From NCBI GenBank assembly GCA_937925385.1, contig CALEWN010000380.1:1-6478 (forward strand): a stretch of 6,478 nt of DNA, read 5' to 3'. Position numbers and translations under genes: made by a program. This document shows positions 1-5,698 of the stretch, piece by piece. Within the stretch, counting starts at the first letter, position 1, and every line of letters begins with the position of its first letter. Source of the DNA: an uncultured Senegalimassilia sp. Its GTDB lineage: Bacteria; Actinomycetota; Coriobacteriia; Coriobacteriales; Eggerthellaceae. Under the pieces are notes generated by a model. The model ran no database searches. It saw only the letters and a program-made list of their open reading frames with translations, and was not told the DNA's origin.

Positions 1-1
1 G

Positions 2-1171
2 GGCGCCACGGGCGCGACGTACACGCCTACGGGCGCCGAGGGCGATGCCGATGCGTCCGCCGATCGCGTGTACAGCGTGGTCGCCCACGTGGTCACGGCC
101 GATGGCATTGCCGTGAACGCGGTGAGCGGCGAGGTTGCCGTGCGCATGGCGGCGGAGGCGTCCGATGTCGACACGTCGGCGCTGAAGGCTGCGGTGGATG
201 CCGCCGAGGTGCTGAACCGCGGCGATTACACCGCCGAGTCGTGGCAGGCGTTCCAGAAGGCGCTGGCCGCTGCGCGTCAGCAGCTGGTGAATCCGGAGAG
301 CGCGGAGGCGGTCGCCAGCGCGCTGGATGCGCTGACGAGGGCGCAGGGCGCATTGGTGGAGTCGGGCGTGGACGTAGATGCGCTGACCGGCGTCATCGCG
401 GCGGCCGACAAGCTGCAGCAGTCCGACTACACCGCCGATAGCTGGAAGCCCTTCGAGCAGGCGCTCGCCGCCGCCAAGAACGTGTTGGCGAACCCCACGA
501 ACCAGCAGGCGGTCGATGAGGCGCTCAAGACGTTGACCGAGGCGCAAAACGCCCTGGTGAAGGTCGAGCCCGCGCCCGAGCCCGGGCCGGATAAGCCGGA
601 CACCGCGGCTTTGCAGGGCGCCGTCGATGCGGCCAAGCAGCTGAAGGAATCCGATTACACCGCTGATAGCTGGAAGTCGTTCTCCGATGCGCTGAAGGCT
701 GCGGAGGATGTTCTGGCGAATTCCGATGCCAGCGGCGACGACGTCGCCGCCGCGCTTGAGAGGCTGACGAAAGCGCAGTCGGCGCTGGTGAAGGCTGATG
801 TCTCGCCCGAGCCGAACCCGAACCCGAATCCGAACCCGGGCGTCGACAACGGTAACGACAACGGCAATGGCGGCGGTAACGGCGGTGCTGGCAACGGCAG
901 CAACAATGGCAATGGCGGCGATGCCGGCAATGGCAACGGTGCTGCAACCGACAACGGCGCCACGGGTGGCAACGGCAACGGTGGCAACAATGGCGGTGCT
1001 GCTGGAGGTAACGGGGCTGCAGGCGTCAGCAGCGGCGCATCGAACGGCGGCGGCGCGCTGAGCCAAACCGGCGACAGCGTGCCGGTTGTCCCGCTTGCCG
1101 CAGCCGGCGTGTTCGGTGCTGCGTTCGCAGCGGTCGCGGCCTTCTTTGCGCGTCGTAAGCGCCAACGGTAG
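2..1171 (+). CDS. Wall-anchored surface protein with three FIVAR repeats (5'-truncated)
   Basis: The reading frame is open from the window edge, so this is the C-terminal 389 residues of a larger protein; the first internal GTG (base 68) is not a credible start. In order it shows a beta-rich segment resembling the end of an Ig-like domain (ATYTP, then YSVVAHV and SGEVAV, about residues 5-48), three FIVAR-type helical repeats each carrying YTA(E/D)SW, a Pro-Asn tract, an Asn/Gly-rich spacer, and a cell-wall sorting signal: LSQTGD, a hydrophobic stretch and a RRKRQR tail. A sortase would cleave LSQTG between T and G and link the protein to peptidoglycan. FIVAR repeats are usual in the C-terminal stalks of Gram-positive adhesins and secreted glycosidases, so the functional domain probably lies upstream of the window. 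The product is therefore unknown. It appears transcriptionally separate from the haem genes because a strong terminator follows its stop codon. Confidence 0.88.
   Translation, partial: GATGATYTPTGAEGDADASADRVYSVVAHVVTADGIAVNAVSGEVAVRMAAEASDVDTSALKAAVDAAEVLNRGDYTAESWQAFQKALAAARQQLVNPESAEAVASALDALTRAQGALVESGVDVDALTGVIAAADKLQQSDYTADSWKPFEQALAAAKNVLANPTNQQAVDEALKTLTEAQNALVKVEPAPEPGPDKPDTAALQGAVDAAKQLKESDYTADSWKSFSDALKAAEDVLANSDASGDDVAAALERLTKAQSALVKADVSPEPNPNPNPNPGVDNGNDNGNGGGNGGAGNGSNNGNGGDAGNGNGAATDNGATGGNGNGGNNGGAAGGNGAAGVSSGASNGGGALSQTGDSVPVVPLAAAGVFGAAFAAVAAFFARRKRQR
173..793 (+). repeat. Three FIVAR-type repeats
   Basis: Three protein-level repeats of about 62 residues lie at 173-361, 377-562 and 605-793. 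Each follows the pattern L..A(V/I)..A..L...DYTA(E/D)SW..F..AL.AA...L, then a second helix ending (R/E/K)AQ.ALV. This matches the FIVAR helical module as I know it. The spacing between YTA(E/D)SW motifs is 67 then 76 residues; the extra length is a Pro/Glu-rich linker between repeats 2 and 3. They probably form a rigid stalk, and a binding role cannot be read from sequence. Confidence 0.85.
811..1056 (+). repeat. Low-complexity Pro-Asn then Asn/Gly-rich wall-spanning linker
   Basis: A short tract of alternating Pro-Asn codons (about 811-838) runs into about 70 residues made almost only of Gly, Asn and Ala with some Asp and Ser, built from repeating GGCAAC/GGCAATGG units. It ends just before the LSQTG signal at 1058-1072. 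Such spacers carry surface proteins through the peptidoglycan. The repetitive DNA is a likely place for length variation by slippage. Confidence 0.85.
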
Positions 1172-1183
1172 GGGCTCAGCATC

Positions 1184-1214
1184 AGGCGGGGGTGCATATG
1201 CGCCCCCGCCTTTT
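1184..1214 (+). terminator. Rho-independent terminator after the FIVAR protein gene
   Basis: The arms 1184-1196 and 1199-1211 pair over 13 positions: AGGCGGGGGTGCA against TGCGCCCCCGCCT, with one G-T wobble. The innermost pairs probably open into a small loop. A TTTT run follows at 1211-1214. It begins 12 bases after the stop codon. The T-run is short but the stem is very GC-rich, so this should stop transcription from the upstream gene and isolate the haem locus. Confidence 0.85.
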
Positions 1215-1243
1215 GGAGAAAAAGTGGCAAAAGTTACCCAAGG

Positions 1244-1275
1244 TTATTTTCTTAAGAAGTTACATGCAATATACT
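1244..1275 (+). promoter_or_regulatory. Candidate promoter of the NEAT protein gene
   Basis: This lies in the only clearly AT-rich island of the window (about 1215-1295). TATACT at 1270-1275 is a good -10 hexamer. The -35 is poor: TTTCTT at 1248-1253 gives a 16-base spacer but matches the consensus weakly, which would suit an activated or repressed promoter. A perfect 10-base palindrome, TTCTTAAGAA (1249-1258), covers the -35 region and could be part of an operator. AAGTTAC occurs as a direct repeat at 1231 and 1257. I could not match a DtxR/IdeR or Fur consensus convincingly. Confidence 0.4.
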
Positions 1276-1295
1276 TTTCCCGTTTTGTAAGCAGC

Positions 1296-1327
1296 GGGTA
1301 ACAACTGGCGATGTCCAGGTGCTACCC
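1296..1327 (+). other. Possible 5' leader stem-loop
   Basis: GGGTA (1296-1300) pairs with TACCC (1323-1327). Inside it, CTGG (1305-1308) pairs with CCAG (1315-1318), enclosing a six-base loop and a symmetric 4x4 internal loop. It sits about 20 bases downstream of the candidate -10, at the start of a leader of roughly 115 bases. An in-frame ATG at 1311 falls in the loop but has no good ribosome binding site. I do not recognise a known riboswitch class. The pairing may be chance. Confidence 0.3.
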
Positions 1328-1384
1328 CTTAGTTTCGTTGGCCGGCTTGGTGTGCGGCGCGAAGCAAGAGGCGGGTTTCGGAAG

Positions 1385-1391
1385 AGGAAGG
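1385..1391 (+). promoter_or_regulatory. Ribosome binding site fixing the NEAT protein start
   Basis: AGGAAGG lies six bases before ATG 1398. The alternative in-frame ATG at 1311 has no purine-rich site before it and would put 29 non-hydrophobic residues in front of the signal peptide, so 1398 is the preferred start. Confidence 0.8.
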
Positions 1392-1397
1392 AACAGC

Positions 1398-3707
1398 ATG
1401 GGCAAGGCAAGGTATACGGTGGTGCGCAAGGGCACCTCGCTGGTGCTGGCGGCAACGCTGGCGACGGGCGTGGTGCCGGCGATCGCCTTGGCGCAGGATG
1501 CCGGCAGCGGCGACGCGTCGGTAGCGGCGCAGGCGGAAAACGGCTTCGCTCCGGTCGAGGGTAAGGTTTACACGGTCCAGGTCAAGTGGCTGAAGGCCGA
1601 CTCCGACAGCTCGTCCATGATGGGCGCCTATTTCTCCACCACGGCGAAGGCCGTGTACCAAAACGGCACGTACGTCGTCAGCCTGACCGCAAACGAGAGC
1701 GGCAAGGAAATGGGCGTGAAGCTGCTGAGCGGCGGTTCCGAGCTTCCTTACGTGGATAACTCCGACGGCACGCGCACCTTCACGGTGAACACCTTGAAGC
1801 TTGACGCGCTCACGTTCCAGGTGACGGCTCCGGGCATGCCGATGACGCCGAGCGCCCGCGCCGTGTTCGACACGAGCACCATCGACGAGGGCGTCGACAT
1901 CCCGTCCTACGAGGATGCGTTCACGCTGTACTTCAAGGGGTCGAAATACGATACCTCCCGGTCGTTCAGCGACAAGGTGAAGGTGACCGCATCGAACGGT
2001 TCGTACGCCATCGAGCTGACGGCGAAGTCGCTGGGCGAGGGCAACACGCTCGGTGATGTCACCTATCAGGGCAAGAAGGTTGCCAAGACCGTGAACGAGG
2101 ACGGCTCCGCAACGTATTCCATTCCCGTGTCCAGCATCACCGATACGTACGACATCACGTTCGGATACACCGTGAGCATCCCCAATCGCGGCACCATGAC
2201 GAATCTGCATCCGTTCCAGCTGGTGGTGGGGAATGCCACGCCGAACGTCTCGTTCGTGGACCGCACAGGTCTGACCTCGGAGATCGTGAAGGCTGAGGCC
2301 GTCGAGCAGGGCAGCAAGACCAACGAGGCGTTCTCCGCGCTGCAGCTGGCGATCGCCGATGCGTATGCGACCGTCGACGCCGCCGATGCCACGGATGCGT
2401 CCATCACCGCAGGCGTGAACGCGATCACGGCCGCCGTCGAAACGTTCAATACCAGCGCCGACAAGACCGACCCCGGTCAGGATGAGCAGAAGGTCGACAA
2501 AACCGCGCTGAACGAGGCGATCGCCGCCGCGAAGGCGATCGGGCAGGGCAACAAGACCGATAAGGCGTTCGCCGATTTGCAGGAGGCGATTGCGACTGCT
2601 GAGAAGGCGGCTGCCAACGACAAGATCCCCCAGGCAGGCGTTGATGCCGTGACCGAGAAGTTGAAGGCCGCCGTTGAAACGTTCAACGCCAGCAAGGATG
2701 CGGAAACCCCCGCGCCGACTCCTTCCGAAGGGGAGACCGTGACCACGGCGGACGGCTTCAAGCTGGTCGCCGGCAAGAAGTATGCGCTGCCGGTTTCGTT
2801 CATCAACGTGACCACGGGCGGACAGTCCACCGCGGCCAATTTCATGGAGGCTACGGCCACGGTTTCGTACGCAGATGGCTCGTATGCCGTGACGGTGACG
2901 CCGAACGCTCAAGGCAAGCAGTTCCTGACGGCTATGACGTATGCGGGCAAAGCCGCAGTTCAGAACGCTGACGGGTCCTTCACCATTTCCGGGGTGCCCG
3001 CCATCGACAAGGACATCACGGTGAGCGTGACCATGCCCGGCGGCACCGTCGACATGGGCGTGCGCCTGGATACCGCCAGCTTGCCGACCGCTTCCGGCAA
3101 GCCGGTTACGCCGCAGCCGCCTGCGGGTGGCAACAACGGCAGCAATGGCAACGACGGCAATGGCAGCGCTACCACCGACACCAACGGTCAGCAGGCTGAG
3201 CAGGGCTTCCAGGTCGGCCACACCTATCAGGTGCCCGCTTCGTGGCTGAAGCACAACAGCACGGAAGAATCTATGGCCGCCAAGTATTTCGGAGACACCG
3301 CGCTGGTCCGCCCGCAGTCCGACGGCACGTTCAAGGTGAGCTTCTCGGCCACGAGCGAGGGTGCAAACCATATCATTTCGCTGGCATATAACGGCTCCGA
3401 CCTGGCGAAAAGCGGAAACCAGTACACCGTTTCCATCCCGAAGGCCGACTCCGATACCGTGGTGCCCATCAGCATGACTATCAAGGAGATGGAACAGCTG
3501 GGCGGCGGCGCGCAGATCGCGGACATGCACCTGAAGCTGTCGCAGGCCAAGGACCTGGGCACGGGCCAGGACAACGCGGTCGCCTCCAGCAGCAAGATCC
3601 TCAGCCAGACCGGCGATAACGTGGCAGGCGTGGCCGGTGCCGCAGCTGTTGCCGCGGTGGCGGCCGGTGCGGCCGCGGTTGCCCGCCGTCGCATGCAGCG
3701 CCGATAA
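1398..3707 (+). CDS. Multi-NEAT, sortase-anchored haem-binding surface protein
   Basis: Predicted role: capture of haem or haemoproteins at the wall and transfer to the membrane haem relay encoded downstream. The 769-residue product begins with a Sec signal peptide (basic MGKARYTVVRK, then a hydrophobic core, probable cleavage after ALA at residue 32). Four NEAT-like beta modules follow at about 47-162, 163-283, 446-563 and 600-716. Modules 1 and 4 are clearest, with the lip pattern S-M-x-x-x-YF and a (N/D)GT(Y/F).V.(L/F) strand; module 2 is the most divergent. Two paralogous helical repeats (about 290-352 and 366-432) separate modules 2 and 3, and a Gly/Asn linker precedes module 4. LSQTGD at 735-740, a hydrophobic Ala/Val stretch and RRRMQRR form the sorting signal. 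No YxxxY ligand motif is visible in the last strand of any module; Met or His lies there instead. It plays the part of IsdA/IsdB or Shr but matches none in layout, so no symbol is given. Confidence 0.85.
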   Translation: MGKARYTVVRKGTSLVLAATLATGVVPAIALAQDAGSGDASVAAQAENGFAPVEGKVYTVQVKWLKADSDSSSMMGAYFSTTAKAVYQNGTYVVSLTANESGKEMGVKLLSGGSELPYVDNSDGTRTFTVNTLKLDALTFQVTAPGMPMTPSARAVFDTSTIDEGVDIPSYEDAFTLYFKGSKYDTSRSFSDKVKVTASNGSYAIELTAKSLGEGNTLGDVTYQGKKVAKTVNEDGSATYSIPVSSITDTYDITFGYTVSIPNRGTMTNLHPFQLVVGNATPNVSFVDRTGLTSEIVKAEAVEQGSKTNEAFSALQLAIADAYATVDAADATDASITAGVNAITAAVETFNTSADKTDPGQDEQKVDKTALNEAIAAAKAIGQGNKTDKAFADLQEAIATAEKAAANDKIPQAGVDAVTEKLKAAVETFNASKDAETPAPTPSEGETVTTADGFKLVAGKKYALPVSFINVTTGGQSTAANFMEATATVSYADGSYAVTVTPNAQGKQFLTAMTYAGKAAVQNADGSFTISGVPAIDKDITVSVTMPGGTVDMGVRLDTASLPTASGKPVTPQPPAGGNNGSNGNDGNGSATTDTNGQQAEQGFQVGHTYQVPASWLKHNSTEESMAAKYFGDTALVRPQSDGTFKVSFSATSEGANHIISLAYNGSDLAKSGNQYTVSIPKADSDTVVPISMTIKEMEQLGGGAQIADMHLKLSQAKDLGTGQDNAVASSSKILSQTGDNVAGVAGAAAVAAVAAGAAAVARRRMQRR
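2265..2693 (+). repeat. Two tandem FIVAR-like helical repeats inside the NEAT protein
   Basis: Residues about 290-352 and 366-432 of the NEAT protein align with each other. They share L...I..A.A..QG.KT..AF..LQ.AIA near the start and AAVETFN(T/A)S at the end; the DNA of the ending is also similar (about 2431 and 2671). They resemble FIVAR modules but lack the YTA.SW core seen in the neighbouring protein. They probably act as a helical spacer between the N- and C-terminal NEAT pairs. Confidence 0.7.
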
Positions 3708-3718
3708 CGCGCCGTTTG

Positions 3719-3757
3719 CTCGCGGGAGCCGCAAACTCCTTCCGCGAGCGCCTCGCG
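3719..3757 (+). other. Two mutually exclusive hairpins after the NEAT gene
   Basis: CCGCGAG (3742-3748) can pair with the upstream CTCGCGG (3719-3725), enclosing a loop with an extra GAG/CTC pairing. Alternatively its CGCGAG part can pair with the downstream CTCGCG (3752-3757) across a three-base loop. Both cannot form at once. This could be a simple 3'-end structure or part of an attenuation switch with the hairpin at 3784-3813; the sequence alone does not decide. Confidence 0.35.
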
Positions 3758-3783
3758 TTAGGCTGCGTGGATTGAGTGCGAAT

Positions 3784-3813
3784 ACGGGCCGGTTCCTTTC
3801 GGGGCCGGCCCGT
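3784..3813 (+). terminator. GC-rich hairpin between NEAT gene and shp (weak terminator or attenuator)
   Basis: The arms 3784-3796 and 3801-3813 pair over 13 positions, nine Watson-Crick pairs at the base (ACGGGCCGG with CCGGCCCGT) then two T-G wobbles and two C-G pairs, around a TTTC loop. Only two T residues follow, so termination may be incomplete. No convincing promoter is visible between here and shp, so read-through from the NEAT gene promoter is plausible. That would give more surface protein than transporter. Confidence 0.5.
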
Positions 3814-3845
3814 TCGCCGTATGAAGTAAGTTGTTTTCCCTGTTC

Positions 3846-3851
3846 GAAAGG
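3846..3851 (+). promoter_or_regulatory. Ribosome binding site fixing the shp start
   Basis: GAAAGG lies nine bases before ATG 3861. This supports ATG 3861 over the in-frame TTG at 3831, which would add ten residues ahead of a normal MTKRLLR signal peptide start and has no comparable site. Confidence 0.7.
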
Positions 3852-3860
3852 TTGTTTCCT

Positions 3861-4766
3861 ATGACTAAGCGACTTTTGCGCGGCGTGTGCGCAGCTGCGT
3901 TCGCCTTGCTCGTGGCGTTCGCCGTTTCCTCGAGCGTGCTCGTCGGCACGGCTCACGCGGTCACCTCCGCCGTGTACACCGCCTCTACAGCGCCCTCGTA
4001 CGCCAACCCCGTAACGGGCGCGATCGAGGATTCCGCAGGTCAGAGCAATGTTGCGCTGGCCGAATCCATGACCACGGGCTGCACGTATCCCGCTGCACTG
4101 GTGGAGAAGGACACGGCGGGTAACACGTTCGTCACGTTGCGCTTCAAGCTAGCGGACCAGATGGGCGCGATGAGCTTCTGGGCCGACAACGGCGGCGATG
4201 GCGCGTTCTCTGCGGTTGAGGCGGCGCAGATGCAGGTCGATTCTGCGAACAACATGGCCGACTGGCGCTTCCAGGTGTCCAGCGAGACGTCGAACATCCG
4301 CGTGAGCATGTACGTGACGCCGATGGGCCGCGACGTCGTCTACTTCACGCAGCTGACGGGCCTTGTCGAGGGCAATACCGATGCCGTGCCGTTCGTGCAG
4401 ACCATCACCCCTGGTGAGGAGGCTGCCGAACCTGCGGCTGCTGCCGAGCCTGCCGCTTCCGCGCCCGCTTCTGCGTCCGGCGAATCCGCCGCTTCCGGCG
4501 CGTCCAGCGAGGCCGCTCCCCAGACCGGCGGTGCGGCGAACGCGGGCGTGAAGGAATACAACGCCGACGGCCAGGAAACTACCGAGGGCCAGGATAACTC
4601 CGAGCCGCTTGACGGCGCGATGACCGCCGCAATCGCGGGCGGCATCGTGGTGGTCTTGGCGATCGCGGGTGCGGTGGCGTACTTCGCGTACCTCAAGCCC
4701 AAGCGCGCAAAGCAGGCCGAGGCTGCCGCTGCGGCAGCCGCAGCCGCGAAGCCGAAGGGCGAATAA
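3861..4766 (+). CDS. shp: Shp-type membrane-anchored haem-binding protein
   Basis: Predicted role: a haem relay at the outer face of the membrane, taking haem from wall NEAT proteins and passing it to the ABC transporter lipoprotein. The 301-residue product has a Sec signal peptide (MTKRLLR, hydrophobic core, probable cleavage after AHA at 33). A single Shp-like beta domain covers about 35-182, with family-like patterns YANPVTGAIEDS (47-58), ESMTTG, ALVEKD, FWADNGGDGAF and SMYVTPMGRDVVYF (149-162). Streptococcal Shp binds haem through two methionines; by approximate alignment the candidates here are M70 and M155 (or M150). A Glu/Ala/Ser-rich linker, one transmembrane helix (about 255-278) and a basic, poly-Ala cytoplasmic tail follow. 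A PQTG motif at 220-223 lies about 30 residues before the helix, too far for a normal sorting signal. It is four bases upstream of the lipoprotein gene, so co-transcription is likely. Confidence 0.85.
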   Translation: MTKRLLRGVCAAAFALLVAFAVSSSVLVGTAHAVTSAVYTASTAPSYANPVTGAIEDSAGQSNVALAESMTTGCTYPAALVEKDTAGNTFVTLRFKLADQMGAMSFWADNGGDGAFSAVEAAQMQVDSANNMADWRFQVSSETSNIRVSMYVTPMGRDVVYFTQLTGLVEGNTDAVPFVQTITPGEEAAEPAAAAEPAASAPASASGESAASGASSEAAPQTGGAANAGVKEYNADGQETTEGQDNSEPLDGAMTAAIAGGIVVVLAIAGAVAYFAYLKPKRAKQAEAAAAAAAAAKPKGE

Positions 4767-4770
4767 CTCG

Positions 4771-5685
4771 ATGACCAGCGCAAACGAAGCGCGCCGTCCG
4801 CTTACGCGCCGTGCTTTCGCGCGAGGGCTGGCCGGCGCCGCATTGTCGGCGGCGGCCTTCCCGCTGGCCGGCTGCGTCGACCAGCACCCGTACCGCAACG
4901 CCGATGGCTCCGAGCAGCAGCGCCTAGTGGCGACGTCGCCGGCGGTGGCGACCATCTGCGACAAGCTCGACCTGGAATTGGTGGGCGTGTGCAACACCTC
5001 CCGCGACCTACCTGAGCGATATGCGGACCTGCCGCAGGTGGGAAGCCCCATGTCGCCCGACCTGGAGACGCTCAAGTCGTTGCATCCCAGCTGCGTGATC
5101 AGCCCGAACACCCTGATCGACGACTTGCGCCCGAAGTATGCGGGCATCGCCGTGGCATGCATGTTCCTGGATTTGCGCAGCGTCGATGGCATGTACGCGA
5201 GCATCTCCGCCATGGGCGCGAAGTTCGACCGCCGCGACCAGGCGCAAGCGTTGGTGACGGAATACGACGCGTTCATGGCCGGCTTCCGCGCCAGCGTAGA
5301 AGGCAAGCCGCAACCGAGCGTGCTGGTGCTCATGGGCTTGCCGGGCAGCTACATCGTGGCAACTGAGAACAGCTACGCGGGCAGCTTGGTGGCGCTGGCG
5401 GGCGGGCAGAACGTGTACGCAGGTTCCGACCAGGAATTCATGAACGTCAACACCGAGGATATGCAAGCGCGCGATCCCGACATCATCTTGCGCACGGCGC
5501 ACGCGCTGCCCGATCAGGTCATGCAGATGTTCGCCGACGAATTCGCCACGAACGACGTGTGGAAGCATTTCCGCGCGGTGCAGGAAGGGCGCGTCTACGA
5601 CCTGCCATACGACCAGTTCGGCATGAGTGCCGCGTTCAACTATCCCGACGCGCTGCAAACGCTGCAACCCATGCTCTACGGCTAG
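4771..5685 (+). CDS. isdE: IsdE-type haem ABC transporter substrate-binding lipoprotein
   Basis: Predicted role: the extracytoplasmic haem-binding component that delivers haem to the FecCD-type permease. The 304-residue product closely resembles staphylococcal IsdE as I recall it: shared blocks include RLVATSPAV, PERYADLPQVGSPMSPDLE, GLPGSYIVATENSY, DPDIILRTAH and FATNDVWKHFRAVQEGRVYDL. IsdE binds haem through a Met and a His; the matching residues are M94 (in PMSPDLE) and H244 (in TAH), both conserved. The N-terminus carries RRPLTRRAFAR, a moderately hydrophobic stretch and the lipobox LAGC with C35 lipidated, which suggests a Tat-exported lipoprotein. Four other cysteines (63, 74, 108, 130) lie in the exported part. 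ATG 4771 begins four bases after the shp stop, with AAGGG (4755-4759) as a slightly distant ribosome site, so translational coupling is likely. HtsA/SiaA-type proteins belong to the same broad family, but the motifs favour IsdE. Confidence 0.92.
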   Translation: MTSANEARRPLTRRAFARGLAGAALSAAAFPLAGCVDQHPYRNADGSEQQRLVATSPAVATICDKLDLELVGVCNTSRDLPERYADLPQVGSPMSPDLETLKSLHPSCVISPNTLIDDLRPKYAGIAVACMFLDLRSVDGMYASISAMGAKFDRRDQAQALVTEYDAFMAGFRASVEGKPQPSVLVLMGLPGSYIVATENSYAGSLVALAGGQNVYAGSDQEFMNVNTEDMQARDPDIILRTAHALPDQVMQMFADEFATNDVWKHFRAVQEGRVYDLPYDQFGMSAAFNYPDALQTLQPMLYG

Positions 5686-5698
5686 AAAGGCAACCCAT

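Noticed and set aside
841..1056. CRISPR-like or satellite repeat in the Asn/Gly linker DNA
   Set aside because: The repetition is codon-level (Gly-Asn) inside a coding frame, with no fixed repeat/spacer pattern.
655..1230. Pro/Leu-rich open frame on the - strand
   Set aside because: It is the complement of the Gly/Asn linker codons and runs through the terminator; the proline runs simply mirror GGC codons.
1241..1259. DtxR/IdeR-type iron box
   Set aside because: An AGGTTA half-site is present, but the second half does not fit; only about half of the 19 positions would match the consensus.
1311..1397. N-terminal extension of the NEAT protein from ATG 1311
   Set aside because: There is no ribosome binding site before 1311. 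ATG 1398 has AGGAAGG at good spacing and begins directly with a signal peptide.
1215..1397. Known riboswitch in the NEAT gene leader
   Set aside because: The stem-loop at 1296-1327 does not resemble any riboswitch class I know, and no strong anti-terminator arrangement precedes the gene.
3831..3860. TTG start ten codons upstream for shp
   Set aside because: ATG 3861 has a good GAAAGG site and a typical signal peptide; the extension adds nothing recognisable.
1329..3956. Open frame of 875 codons on the - strand opposite the NEAT gene
   Set aside because: It is an antisense shadow caused by strong third-position GC bias. Its translation is His/Arg/Gly-rich with no recognisable domain, while the + strand has a clear signal peptide, NEAT modules and sorting signal.
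4149..5333. Open frame of 394 codons on the - strand opposite shp and isdE
   Set aside because: It crosses two well-supported + strand genes and has low-complexity Arg/Gly composition with no domain.
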